Positions 39,430-49,195 of a DNA stretch of 64,000 bases are shown one piece after another (the stretch's first letter is position 1; every line of letters begins with the position of its first letter). Source of the DNA: Vulcanococcus sp. Clear-D1. GTDB lineage: Bacteria; Cyanobacteriota; Cyanobacteriia; PCC-6307; Cyanobiaceae. The stretch lies in contig NZ_JACVZV010000024.1 in assembly GCF_014654725.1 (NCBI RefSeq), forward strand, positions 124,001 through 188,000. The letters are read 5' to 3'. Both the position numbers and the translations under genes were made by a program. The notes beneath the pieces are model-generated. The model saw only the letters and a program-made list of their open reading frames with translations. It searched no databases and was not told the DNA's origin.

Positions 39430-42150
39430 TCAGGCAGCGGTGAGGTCGACGACTTGATCCGCAAAGGCTCCATAGGCCGTGGGATCACAGGTCAACAAAA
39501 TCACCTGCAGACCCCGCTCGGTAGCGGTTTGGAGCATGGTTTTCACCAGCTGAACACGATCGGGATCGGAGTTCGTGAAGGCATCGTCAAAGATCAGCGG
39601 CAGGCAGCCGTCGTGACTGCCTTTGAGAACATCAGCCATCGAGAGCCGCAGCGCAGCCGCCAACTGCTCGCGCATCCCTCCGCTGAGCTGTTGAAAGTCG
39701 TAGAACTCGCCGCCGCGTCTGAGTTGCAGGCCACCGAATCCCTTGGCCTGGTCATAACTCAGCTGGGCCACCGGGCCATCGGGCACCAGCGGCCTGAGAT
39801 AGCTACCGATCGCCAAGGCCAGCGGTTCGCTGTAACGGCTTGAGAGATCTGCCTGGGCTTCCAGGAACAGCTGCTGCAGCAACTTCTGGGCGTCGGTGAG
39901 CCGTTTGATCGACTCGTAGTCCGTCGATGCAGCTTCCAATTGCACCCGTGCCTGCTCAACCGCTGCATAGGGGTCTTGGTCACTGATGCTGTCGCAGCGC
40001 TGTTTGGCTGCGCCACGGCGATCGATCAGTTGCTCGATCTGACGCTGCACAGCCTCAATCTGCGCGTGCAGATCAAGCAGCTCTTGCTCCTGGTTACCGC
40101 TGGCGAGGGTTGCCCGTTCAGCCTGCAGCTGCTGGAGAGCGGCTTCCGCCTCCTGGCGCTGCTGCGCCCATTGAGCACACTGCTCCGCCAGTCCTTCGCG
40201 GTTGCCATGGGTCTGCATCAACGCACTGAGGCGGCTCTGACGATCCAGCCGTTCAGCTTCTGCCACCTGTAATTGACTGGCCTGCTCCAGGCGCGTTGTG
40301 CGGAACGATTCCAGTTGCCCCTGGGCTGCGTCCAGTTCGGCTTCCGATTGCACGCAGGCACCGGTCACATGGGTGAGGGTCTGTGAGACCAAAGCTTGCC
40401 GTTCCTGGAGGGCTGACGCGGCCTCGGGCAATGGCCCCTCCTGCTCTAGATCGGAGCGGCAATCCGCCAGAGCCGACAGCGCGAGATCCAGCTCACCCAG
40501 GCGCTGCTGCAGATGCTCAACATCGGCCTGAACGGCCTGCGCATCCTGTTGATCGGAAGCCTGAAGCGCCAGCAGTTGTTGCTCAAGCCCCGTTCGCGTC
40601 TCCGCCAACTGCTCTGCAGCCTCCACAGAGGCCACACCAAGGGATGTGAGAGCAGCCTTGTAGGCCATCTCGGCGGCCTCACACTGCGCCTGAAGATCGC
40701 CCAGGGCAGCGCCGCCTCCGGGGGTGATTTCCAGGGCAACACCATCGCCAACCTGCAGCTCAAAGGTGGAGCTGAGCTGGCGTTGCTCGCCAGGCCCGAT
40801 GGGCTGGCCATCGATGCGGATCGCTTGATCGCTGCGCAACACCCGCACGCCTGCGGCCATGGCCTCCTGGCGCGTGGTAGCATCGCGCCAGCGCTGATGG
40901 GCCTCACGCAGGGCAGTGAGCTCGGTGCGCCCCACCGCTGGCTGACTGGCGAGCTGTTGCTCGAGCTCTCTCCGCCGGGCGGTGGCCTGCTCGGCGATCT
41001 GCAGCGACTGGCTCAGCCGGCCCAGTGATTCCACGCTGCGAGCGCGCTCGCTCAACAGCTGAAGCAGTTGATGGCGCTGCTCAAGTTGTTGCCGCTGAGC
41101 GATCAGGCGCGTGCGCGCCTCCCGTTTGGCATCGACCTCTTGTTGAAGACTCTGCTCCTGCTGATCAGCGCCGGCCTGCGCCTCCTGCAAAGCACTCCAC
41201 CGGCGCTCGGTGTCGGCCAACTGCTCGATCAGCTGGTCCATGGCGGCCAGCTGTTGCACAGCTGCGTCATGCCGCAGCCTCAGCGGCTCGAGGGCCTTGG
41301 CGGCGAGCTCGATGGCTCCGTCGAGTCGGGCACTGGCTTCAGCGCCCTGGGTGATCAACAGACGCCGTTGCTCCAAGGCCGGAAGGTCCTGGTTCTGGCG
41401 TTGCTCCAGCTCTTCAACGATGCCCGCCAGTTCTTCACTGGCCTCCTCGTAATCCTGCAGGCCCTCCAAGGCCCGGGCCATGGCGATCTCCGCGAGATCG
41501 AGGTCTTCTCGCCGCTGCCAGAGCGGTGAGTTCTTCTTCACGCCGCGGGTGGTGAAGTTCTCCTCGAGGGCCGCTTCAATCCGTTGCGCCACCCGTTGGT
41601 CATGGGTGGATTGCTGCACAGCGGCTCCTCCGCTCTGCTCGAGTTGCGCTAGGAGTGCATCGAAGTCGTAGTGGGCTTTGCCGGCCTCGAGCAGGTTGTC
41701 GCCGGCGGCACCCTGCATCACCCACAGGTGAGCCCAGCGGGTCGGGAGAGCCGTTGTGGCCTGACGGCTACCGAGGGTTTCCTTCACGCCGAGCAGTTCA
41801 GCCAGAACCTCCTCGGCCACGGCGCCATTCAGCGCTTGGCCGCTGGATTCAGCCAGGAGAGAGACCTGGCCTGATGCACCGCTGAAGCGTTTGCGCAAGG
41901 TCCAGCGGTCACCCTTGGCTTCGAAGTCAATCGCAACGGTGGGTTGACCGAGATGAAGCCGCGACTGGAGCGCTTCAACGGGAGTACCGGTTGCTGTGGC
42001 CTTGAGGAAGAGGGCGCGGTGGAGTGCCTCCACCAAGGTGCTTTTGCCGGTTTCGTTGGCACCACCGATCAAGGTGATGCGCGGCGAGAAGGCAACGCTG
42101 AGGTCGCCATGCAACCTCACGTTCTGCAGTTGGCAGCTGAGAAGACGCAT
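39430..42150 (-). CDS. SbcC/Rad50-like SMC ATPase
   Basis: 906 residues. Walker A at 29-38 (GGANETGKST), a long coiled coil rich in Glu, Gln and Arg (about 170-800), and the C-terminal ABC signature LSGGMREQLAAALRLS with Walker B LIFDDAF. This is the Rad50/SbcC-type plan: two ATPase halves joined by coiled coil. No Cys hook (CxxC) is visible at the apex. The SbcD-like gene starts five bases upstream, so the two form a nuclease complex that processes DNA ends, hairpins or invading DNA. Confidence 0.9.
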   Translation of the reverse strand: MRLLSCQLQNVRLHGDLSVAFSPRITLIGGANETGKSTLVEALHRALFLKATATGTPVEALQSRLHLGQPTVAIDFEAKGDRWTLRKRFSGASGQVSLLAESSGQALNGAVAEEVLAELLGVKETLGSRQATTALPTRWAHLWVMQGAAGDNLLEAGKAHYDFDALLAQLEQSGGAAVQQSTHDQRVAQRIEAALEENFTTRGVKKNSPLWQRREDLDLAEIAMARALEGLQDYEEASEELAGIVEELEQRQNQDLPALEQRRLLITQGAEASARLDGAIELAAKALEPLRLRHDAAVQQLAAMDQLIEQLADTERRWSALQEAQAGADQQEQSLQQEVDAKREARTRLIAQRQQLEQRHQLLQLLSERARSVESLGRLSQSLQIAEQATARRRELEQQLASQPAVGRTELTALREAHQRWRDATTRQEAMAAGVRVLRSDQAIRIDGQPIGPGEQRQLSSTFELQVGDGVALEITPGGGAALGDLQAQCEAAEMAYKAALTSLGVASVEAAEQLAETRTGLEQQLLALQASDQQDAQAVQADVEHLQQRLGELDLALSALADCRSDLEQEGPLPEAASALQERQALVSQTLTHVTGACVQSEAELDAAQGQLESFRTTRLEQASQLQVAEAERLDRQSRLSALMQTHGNREGLAEQCAQWAQQRQEAEAALQQLQAERATLASGNQEQELLDLHAQIEAVQRQIEQLIDRRGAAKQRCDSISDQDPYAAVEQARVQLEAASTDYESIKRLTDAQKLLQQLFLEAQADLSSRYSEPLALAIGSYLRPLVPDGPVAQLSYDQAKGFGGLQLRRGGEFYDFQQLSGGMREQLAAALRLSMADVLKGSHDGCLPLIFDDAFTNSDPDRVQLVKTMLQTATERGLQVILLTCDPTAYGAFADQVVDLTAA

Positions 42151-42155
42151 GGCGA

Positions 42156-43334
42156 TCAGCGGGTTGAGAAACGGAACAGCTCACATAGAGCGGTACGGGC
42201 AAGTGCGGCCTGTTCAGAGTCGGGATCGTCTTCGCGCTGCAGGCGGTGTTGCAGCTGCTCGGCGACACGGGCGATCAGGGGGTCTTCCAAACGGCCCGTG
42301 AGCTGATCGAGCTCGGCCGCTTCAGGAGCCTGCTGACACACCCCCTTGAGGCGCAAGCGCAGGAGGCGACTGTCCAGGTCCGCAACGATCTGGTTGTAGC
42401 GGCGATGGGCCGCCAGGCTGAGCGTGCCACTCACTTCAACGCGCAACAAATCCCGTGCCACCCGTCCGGCAGTGAGCTCATCCACCTGGCGCTCAAAGCG
42501 ATCGAGATCGTCGTCGCTGTTGAAGCGGAAGGAGATGTTGTGCCAGCGAATGCGCCCGGTGGGGATGGTCTGCACCTGCGGGTCATTGCCGCGGCCAACG
42601 TCGACACACAGCACCTGTCCGCGTTGGTTGTCGTCGCCTTGGTCAAAGCGATCCGGCTCTGGCGTTCCGGGGTACCAGGCGCGGCTCGTTACCTGTTTGA
42701 GGTTGTGCCAGTCGCCCAGGGCGATGTAGTCCAGCTGATGCGTGGGCAGGGCATCCAGGTCGATCAGGTTGTTGGCCCCGGCCTGGGCTTCCTCATCGAG
42801 GCCGTATTCGCGACCGCCGAACCCATGCACTCCGCCATGGGCAAGCACGATGCGTGGCTTGTCTGCAGGGAGCGCAGTCCAATCCAGCCCCCGCAGCCAC
42901 AGGGTCGGGTCAGCGCTGTCCTGGTTGCGCAGCAAAGGGCAGGGAAGCACCACAGCCGCCTCGAGCTCAACGGGCTTCCGTTCCAGCAACAGCTGCAGGT
43001 TCGGAGCCATCTGGCGCTGGTGGCGCTGGAAGTCGTCGCGGTGCCACACCGTGCCCAGGGCGCCATGGTCGTGGTTGCCCGGGATCACCAACACCGGCAC
43101 CTCCATCTCACCGATGGCCTCAAGCACCTCAAGGACGGCCGTGGTCGGTGGGGTTGGGGAATCGAAGAGGTCTCCAGCCACCAGCACGCATTGCGCCGAC
43201 TGGATCCGGGCGGCGTCGCGGATCCGGCCGATGGCAGTCAGGCGTTCTTGCTGCAGCTTGAAGCGCTTCTGCTCATCGCTGATCTGGCGGTAGGGCTTGC
43301 CGATCTGCCAGTCGGCGGTGTGGATAAAGCGCAT
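42156..43334 (-). CDS. SbcD/Mre11-like exonuclease
   Basis: 392 residues. Calcineurin-like metallophosphoesterase: FIHTADWQIGK, LVAGDLFDSP, VIPGNHDH, VLAHGGVHGFG, ALGDWHN. In the first motif Gln takes the place of the usual His (D-x-Q), a known variant of the family. The partner is the SbcC-like ATPase that starts five bases downstream. The C-terminal 120 residues would bind the coiled coils. First gene of the pair. Confidence 0.9.
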   Translation of the reverse strand: MRFIHTADWQIGKPYRQISDEQKRFKLQQERLTAIGRIRDAARIQSAQCVLVAGDLFDSPTPPTTAVLEVLEAIGEMEVPVLVIPGNHDHGALGTVWHRDDFQRHQRQMAPNLQLLLERKPVELEAAVVLPCPLLRNQDSADPTLWLRGLDWTALPADKPRIVLAHGGVHGFGGREYGLDEEAQAGANNLIDLDALPTHQLDYIALGDWHNLKQVTSRAWYPGTPEPDRFDQGDDNQRGQVLCVDVGRGNDPQVQTIPTGRIRWHNISFRFNSDDDLDRFERQVDELTAGRVARDLLRVEVSGTLSLAAHRRYNQIVADLDSRLLRLRLKGVCQQAPEAAELDQLTGRLEDPLIARVAEQLQHRLQREDDPDSEQAALARTALCELFRFSTR

Positions 43335-43486
43335 GAGGCGGTGAACCGCTCAACCAGAAACATATTTTGCTTGACGACAAGCAGGATCAGTCGAACCAAA
43401 ACTCTGATGCAATATTATGCATCAAGCGCATAGATCATCCGGCAACTTGCGGGCAGACTACAATCTAGCAATACGGTCAAGTTAAA

Positions 43487-44494
43487 GTGAAAACTCGAGC
43501 AATCAACCTTGCTCTAATTCTGGGCAAAGCAACCAAAGATGAACTCTCAGAGCTAGCGCTTGCAGCCTGCGACGATCCAGGGTTGCCAATTCTGTGCCCT
43601 CTCGCCAAGGCCGCATACCAAAAAGCGACATCGGGGAGAATTTCCGAGGAAGTAGCGAGCACCGCCCTTTCAACCATCTTCGCGATAGCTGGCGAGGACG
43701 GCGAAGCGCTGCTTGAAGGGGAGAGCATCGTTGTCTTCACCACTGAACACGTGGATCACACGATCGAAGCATGTCTCCCAAACGGCAAGAGTCTTAATGT
43801 CAACTTCCGTTCCGAAGGGTCTATTTCCACTTTCCTCGGCAATTCGGATGCGTGGGTACCACTGGACTCGATCCCACGTAGCCCGGTCAATACAGGCGAA
43901 CTTGCTCAGGACGAAATAGCTGCTGCCATAACGGAGAAAATTAGCGATTCTTCGCCGCAGTGCTACCCATGCGATACCGACTTCATTGGCATTATCACCT
44001 ATGGAATCACTGACATCGGCGGTATCAGGGTCAATGATTTCTCTGCCGTTGACTACCGCAATGCATTTGAGCTAACTCATCAGCTCACGGATCCCGAAGA
44101 AGGTGACTGCGATTCATTTCGATGGACCGATTTGCTCGAGGAGCACCAACTAGCGGAGCTAGGCATCAGAAGAGGAGGGGATCCTGCAGAGCAATGGGAA
44201 CTGATCAGCAGGGAACAGATGGCTGAGAGCTATCAACGGGGCAATGTGACTAGGCGTGAAATTGATCGCTTTTTATTGTGCCTTGGATGTGGAGAACGCT
44301 GGAAGCCCGATGGAATCATCGAAGACGAGTGGGCGACAGTCATCGACGACGACGCTGAAGATGAGGTCTTTGATCCGCTCCAGCTACCCATTCTGACGTT
44401 TGTATTTCCAGATGGAGATTCCGACGAGAGACAAGGGTTTGCTCCGGTACTCGAGCTCATCGATGCGCTGTACCAATCTATTCCAAAGCTCTAG
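43487..44494 (+). CDS. Acidic protein of AT-rich composition
   Basis: 335 residues from GTG. Helical N-terminal 75 residues (LALILGKATKDELSELALAA... EEVASTALSTIFAIAGED), then a globular part with CYPCDTDF, a Cys pair CLGCGERW near 268 and the acidic stretch WATVIDDDAEDEVFD with FPDGDSDE near the end. Base composition is lower in GC than both neighbours, like the integron cassettes, which suggests transfer. No attC is found beside it. Unrecognised. Confidence 0.65.
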   Translation: MKTRAINLALILGKATKDELSELALAACDDPGLPILCPLAKAAYQKATSGRISEEVASTALSTIFAIAGEDGEALLEGESIVVFTTEHVDHTIEACLPNGKSLNVNFRSEGSISTFLGNSDAWVPLDSIPRSPVNTGELAQDEIAAAITEKISDSSPQCYPCDTDFIGIITYGITDIGGIRVNDFSAVDYRNAFELTHQLTDPEEGDCDSFRWTDLLEEHQLAELGIRRGGDPAEQWELISREQMAESYQRGNVTRREIDRFLLCLGCGERWKPDGIIEDEWATVIDDDAEDEVFDPLQLPILTFVFPDGDSDERQGFAPVLELIDALYQSIPKL

Positions 44495-44586
44495 ATCCAA
44501 TCTTGGCATTTAGCTTATCCGCCTTTGGCGACGATTGCTTTGGTTTACACCTCAAGAGATGATTGTGTGGGACGGCTCAGAGGTTT

Positions 44587-45342
44587 TCAACAAAACCCCT
44601 GAATCTTGTCTTCACCCACATCAACAATCACCTCGTCTCCTTCTGCCTGCCAGGCTTCGAGATATTCCAATGGCATGGAGAGTGTCTGAGCCATGGATTT
44701 CAGGAAGCCATCGCTGTAGCGGAAGTCGATCGCGCAATCTGAAAACTCATCGAGGGCCCTCACCAGCTCGACTGGCCGCACATGAGCCAGGCCCATCTGC
44801 TCGAGAATGCTTGCCCACTCGGATTCCTCAGCCGAATCCATGCTGTCGTGCTCTCGACCATCGAGCTCTTCGCCCTTGCCATAGGCCCACCAGAGATTGC
44901 CCTGCTCCTTGAGTTTGTGGATGAGGGCCGGTGGGCAGTGCGCACCAGGCAACAAGGCCGTCTCCGAGCGCATACGGAGATCCAGCTCGATAACTTCCGC
45001 CCCACCGCTCGACGCCAGCTGGAGGCTGATGGGTTCAACCACCACCTGCGCTCGAGGATTCCACTGAAACACCTGCGGCCGGTGGGTCAGCTCATTGAGC
45101 TGCATCAGCGATTGGTGCAGTACACCGCCCAGGGTTGTTTCGGCTGGCTCAACATCCAACAAGCTGGCAACAGCTGGGCCTAGTTCAGGATGGCGGTAGA
45201 GAAGCCCGGCGCTATCCAACACTTGCTGCAACAGATCGGGATTGTCGGACCCGAGATAAGCGGCAACCGCTTGGCAGCCCCCAGCCGGAAGAGCCAACAC
45301 CACCGGGCGGTAGTGCACAAACAGTCCGATCGTTTCCGTCAT
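44587..45342 (-). CDS. Hypothetical protein following the TM0106-helicase
   Basis: 251 residues beginning three bases after the helicase stop, so in the same operon. It reads as a soluble alpha/beta protein (TIGLFVHYRPVVLALPAGGCQAVAAYLGSDNPDLLQQVLDSAGLLYRHPELGPAVASLL). No motif recognised. Conserved adjacency to the helicase would suggest a regulatory or substrate role. Confidence 0.6.
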   Translation of the reverse strand: MTETIGLFVHYRPVVLALPAGGCQAVAAYLGSDNPDLLQQVLDSAGLLYRHPELGPAVASLLDVEPAETTLGGVLHQSLMQLNELTHRPQVFQWNPRAQVVVEPISLQLASSGGAEVIELDLRMRSETALLPGAHCPPALIHKLKEQGNLWWAYGKGEELDGREHDSMDSAEESEWASILEQMGLAHVRPVELVRALDEFSDCAIDFRYSDGFLKSMAQTLSMPLEYLEAWQAEGDEVIVDVGEDKIQGFC

Positions 45343-45345
45343 CGC

Positions 45346-48300
45346 TCAAACCTCCTCACAGTGGGTCGCGGCCATGAGGCTGCACAGCCGGCTGAGCCGT
45401 TGCACGTTCTGAATGCTGTTGCTGATCCCCGTTGCCAGAGCGGGTGATCCCACCACGATCGAAAGGCACTGGGCCCGGCTGATCGCCACATTGAGGCGGT
45501 TGGGATCCAGCAGGAAATCGAGGCCGCGGGGAGCGCTGTCGCCATCGCTGGCGGTGAGCGAGTGGATCGCCACTGGCGCCTCCTGGCCCTGGAACTTGTC
45601 CACCGTGCCGATGCGGGCCAGATGGCCGATGCGCTTCTGCAGGCGGTTCACCTGGAGGTTGTAGGGGGCGGTGATCAGGATCTGCTTCTGACCCAACACG
45701 CCGCTTTCAACCACCATCTCTCCATTCACCCGCCGGGCTCGCTGGTAGGGCTGGCCGTGCAACTGCTCCACCAGGTCGGCGATCCGTTCCACCTCCTCCT
45801 CGCAGGCGGTGCTGTTGCCGCTGTGCTCCACCGGTTCAAACACCAGGCCCTGGGCCTGGCCTGACCACTGCACCAGGTTCGACGTATTCACGTCAGCCGC
45901 TTGCAGTTCACCCGCGTAGAACAACTCCGACACCACCTGAGTGAGTGAAGGCGGCATCCGCCAGCTGGTGGCGAGAAACACACCGCGATCCTTCGGCACC
46001 ACGGGTTCATTCGCCATGGCGTAATCCAGGCAGCTGAGGCCGCTGTCATCCGGATGGGCGGCCCGGTTGGGTTGAGAGAGCTGCTGCTGATCGCCCACCA
46101 ACAGGATGTTGCGGGCCACGCGGCTCATGTACAGCAAATTGCTGAGTGACACCTGGCCTGCCTCGTCAATCACCAGCCAGTCGAATAGCGCTGAGCTGGA
46201 TTGAGAAGCGCTGGATGGGGCGTCATACGCATCTTTCACGAAGGTGTAAACCGTGCCGCCCAAAACGGCCGGCGGAGCGGGCAGTGCCAGCAACGGCTTG
46301 TCCAGCAGCGCCCGGGCGGCGGTGTCGGCCAGGGCGTGCTGATCAGCCTTCAGGCTTGTGGTGGTGGCAGCCTTCACCACAAGAGCCTTATTGCCGCAGT
46401 CGTCCAAGCAAAGCTGGGTGCGGTGGAGCAGATTGCAAATCGCCTCATTGGTGTTGGAGCTCACGGCCACACGCTGACCAGCCGTCACCAGCCGGGCGAT
46501 CAGGTCGGCGGTCACCGTGGTCTTGCCGGTGCCGGGCGGGCCCTGCAGCGAAAGACTGATTCCGTCCGCATCCTGCAGGAATCCAGACAGTGTGACTGCG
46601 GTTATCTCTGGCTGGCGACGGATGCGCTCATTCAACGCGCTGAGCCCTGCCACCGGACGCCGCTCAAGCAGGTGCCGCAGGGCCGGTGGTAGCGGCTGAC
46701 CCTCGAACACCCAGCTCTGAGCAATACGCACCAGATTGTCGAGGTAGCCGCGCACTTGGAAGGGGAAGGGAATCAGGTCGGCGTGACGTGGCAACACATC
46801 GCCGCTGTGCCCCATTGCCTCGAGACTGGCCCGCTTTTTTGCCCCAATAGGCAGCACGACCGCGCCGGGGTTGTCAGCATCCAGCTCGGCGCTGAAGCCA
46901 ACAGCGCGGCTGCCCTTCGCCGGATCGCCCAAAGGCTCGCCGTCGCTGAAGCCGCCCTCGTGTGGTTGAAGGGGCACGATGGCCACGCTGAACGCCCGGC
47001 CATCGCTGGCCAGCTTGAGAGGTTGACCGGGATTGAAGCGATAGCGGTGGTGCTGGGAGTTTTTAACCGCCTCGCAACTCTCGAACGTGGCAGCCGCGAT
47101 CACCTCGCTGTCCTCTTCCCGCTCCTGCCGCGTCATGCCATTCAGGCGGTTGTAAAACTCCCACCAGCTGACCCGGTCTTCGCGACCCCGGAAATCGATC
47201 AGCAGCGAGAGCAGCTGGTGAGACCGCCAGCTCAGACCGCGGGGACCGATGACATCAGCGTTTTCAATCGATTGCGGGATCTCCTCCTGCAAACTGCGGG
47301 CGGCGATCTCCAGCTCCCGTTCGCGCTCGGCGCTGGCCCGATCGTCACCTTCCGTCTCGAGTGCCGCCGCGCCCCAGCTGTTCGCACGGGGCGTGAGCTG
47401 GGTCATTAGGGGCAGCTTCAGCAGAAAGCGGTGAAGCCCCTCAGTGACCTGACAATCCTTCTCGTTGTAGTCCTGCAGATCCTGGAGCAGTGGGCTGTGA
47501 TCAGCAGTGCGTCCCGGGCGGCTGCTCTGGCCCGATTTGCGCCATTCGGCGTACTGCACCACCGAATCCGCTGCGTTGTCCACCTCACCCTCGCGGGCAT
47601 CTCCAAAGAGGCGCTCAACCTTTTTGATCGAATAACTGGGGGCACCGATCAGCAGACCGTTGCGCACTATGGGATACAGATCTACTAGTAGTTCCTCGCG
47701 AAGCCACTGGTCGATCCGGGCCTGGAGGATCTGATGGCGGGATGCCAGGTGGCCGAGGGCTGTTTTTTCGTAGCTGGCGTAGTGGTAGACGTGCAGATCG
47801 GGATAGCGCGCTCGGCGTTTCTCCACCCACATCACAAAGTCGGAGAAGGCTTGCTTTTCGTCTGCGGGCGAATGGGCCCACCAGGGCAAGAACTTGAGCT
47901 CACCCTGCTCATCGCGGTAGCAGGCACCGAAGAGGTATTCGAGCTTCTCGCCGCTCACCGGATCGGGGTAACCCTCCATGTCGAACCAGATGTCGCCGGC
48001 ATCCGGAGCCGGGAGCATCGCCAGACCCTTCGCCTGTTGCTCCAGTGGGCGCACCCGATGGGCCGGGCGATCGTCAGTGCGCGATTGGCTGGCGACCTGG
48101 ATCTGGGCCTGATCGCGCAGGCGAGTGAACAAGGCTGAATCGAGCCCTTCAATCCACTGATCGTCTGGGCAGCTGGCCAGGGCATCGATCGTGGTGATGC
48201 CAGCGGCCCGCAACTTGTGGCGCTGGCTCTGGCGCATGCCGGCCACCAGGATCAGATCACGCTTGGCCTCGAGGCGTTCCTGGATGAACGGCTCCCACAG

Positions 48301-48936
48301 GCCGTGATCGCCGGGGGCATCCTCCGGTTCCTGGCTGGGATCGAAGCCGGCCCGGAAATCGCGGTAGCGCTGGCGAAGCTGCTCGTACCAGCTCCAGAAC
48401 TCAGAGCTGCGATAGGTCTGGAACTGAGCGCCACCGAGGTAGAGCTTGAACTGCTCCGGCCGCTCACCAAGGATTGGTGTGAGCAGCTCGCAGTAGGCGC
48501 AGGCCTGCACCAGATAGATCGGTTTGGGGTGGCTGGAGAGCTTGCATTCGATCGGGATGTAGCTCCAGGGGCCCAACTTGGATGGCTGCTCGATGCGCTC
48601 CAGCAGGTCAGCCGAGCCACGCATCTCGTCGTTGCGCATCGAGGCCTGCCAGATGTAGTCAGCGCCGGAGCGCATCGCCGCTTCAGTGGCTGTGTAGTCG
48701 GAGTCGCGCTGTTGTCCGTCGAGCTTGGCCACGGTTTTGCCGTCGGCCTTGAGCCGCTCAACCAGAACCTCCTCGTGCTTCAGGCCGGCATCGAACAGGA
48801 GTTCATCGAGCGCCTTGGCCTCAGGCCGCGGTGCCCGCTGGGGGTTCGTGGCATGGATTTCTTCCCACCAGGCGCCGATCACCGGGCTACGGCTGAACAG
48901 GGCGAGCTGGGAGGGGGTGATACGCCGATCGACCAT
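45346..48936 (-). CDS. TM0106-type nuclease fused to SF1 helicase
   Basis: 1,196 residues. N-terminal RecB-like part (SPIECKLSSHPKP-type core: YIPIECKLSSHPKPIYLVQACAYC) and a helix-hairpin-helix-like stretch, then a DEDD/RNase H-like domain starting DIWFDMEGYPDP (about 316) and running to LQDYNEKDC. From about 770 it is a UPF1/Dna2-like SF1 helicase: LQGPPGTGKTTVTADL (Walker A), DWLVIDEAGQ (Walker B), LVGDQQQLSQP, ATSWRMPP, GTVDKFQGQEAP and LNVAISRA. A predicted DNA- or RNA-processing enzyme. A 47-residue gene lies four bases upstream. Confidence 0.88.
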   Translation of the reverse strand: MVDRRITPSQLALFSRSPVIGAWWEEIHATNPQRAPRPEAKALDELLFDAGLKHEEVLVERLKADGKTVAKLDGQQRDSDYTATEAAMRSGADYIWQASMRNDEMRGSADLLERIEQPSKLGPWSYIPIECKLSSHPKPIYLVQACAYCELLTPILGERPEQFKLYLGGAQFQTYRSSEFWSWYEQLRQRYRDFRAGFDPSQEPEDAPGDHGLWEPFIQERLEAKRDLILVAGMRQSQRHKLRAAGITTIDALASCPDDQWIEGLDSALFTRLRDQAQIQVASQSRTDDRPAHRVRPLEQQAKGLAMLPAPDAGDIWFDMEGYPDPVSGEKLEYLFGACYRDEQGELKFLPWWAHSPADEKQAFSDFVMWVEKRRARYPDLHVYHYASYEKTALGHLASRHQILQARIDQWLREELLVDLYPIVRNGLLIGAPSYSIKKVERLFGDAREGEVDNAADSVVQYAEWRKSGQSSRPGRTADHSPLLQDLQDYNEKDCQVTEGLHRFLLKLPLMTQLTPRANSWGAAALETEGDDRASAERERELEIAARSLQEEIPQSIENADVIGPRGLSWRSHQLLSLLIDFRGREDRVSWWEFYNRLNGMTRQEREEDSEVIAAATFESCEAVKNSQHHRYRFNPGQPLKLASDGRAFSVAIVPLQPHEGGFSDGEPLGDPAKGSRAVGFSAELDADNPGAVVLPIGAKKRASLEAMGHSGDVLPRHADLIPFPFQVRGYLDNLVRIAQSWVFEGQPLPPALRHLLERRPVAGLSALNERIRRQPEITAVTLSGFLQDADGISLSLQGPPGTGKTTVTADLIARLVTAGQRVAVSSNTNEAICNLLHRTQLCLDDCGNKALVVKAATTTSLKADQHALADTAARALLDKPLLALPAPPAVLGGTVYTFVKDAYDAPSSASQSSSALFDWLVIDEAGQVSLSNLLYMSRVARNILLVGDQQQLSQPNRAAHPDDSGLSCLDYAMANEPVVPKDRGVFLATSWRMPPSLTQVVSELFYAGELQAADVNTSNLVQWSGQAQGLVFEPVEHSGNSTACEEEVERIADLVEQLHGQPYQRARRVNGEMVVESGVLGQKQILITAPYNLQVNRLQKRIGHLARIGTVDKFQGQEAPVAIHSLTASDGDSAPRGLDFLLDPNRLNVAISRAQCLSIVVGSPALATGISNSIQNVQRLSRLCSLMAATHCEEV

Positions 48937-48940
48937 GGGT

Positions 48941-49084
48941 TCAGTTGAAAACGGCTGTCACACCCACAACGCGGGCCGTGGGGTTGCGGGCCAGGGCGGT
49001 GAGGCGGGCATCGGCGTAATCGCGGGCCTGCACAACCTCATCAAATACCTTGCCAGCAATATAAAGAGTGACCTTGACTTTCAT
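48941..49084 (-). CDS. 47-residue protein leading the helicase operon
   Basis: MKVKVTLYIAGKVFDEVVQA is followed by RDYADARLTALARNPTARVVGVTAVFN: two strands, a helix (ARDYADARLTALARNP) and a last strand, the compact fold of a small phage/cyanobacterial family whose name I do not know. Its stop lies four bases before the helicase ATG, and codon use is host-like. Good evidence for a real small gene. Confidence 0.65.
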   Translation of the reverse strand: MKVKVTLYIAGKVFDEVVQARDYADARLTALARNPTARVVGVTAVFN

Positions 49085-49195
49085 GGTTGTTGTTGGAGAA
49101 AAGGGCGATTGATGTAAGCGGACTGATTGATCACGGTGCGAGCCAAAACCTCGGCACGTTCAGCTAAGCGGGACGAACGTCGGACTTGATGCTGC

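Noticed and set aside
39142-42306. Plus-strand frames opposite the SbcC-like gene
   Set aside because: They mirror coiled-coil codons (Leu/Gln-rich) and have no independent support.
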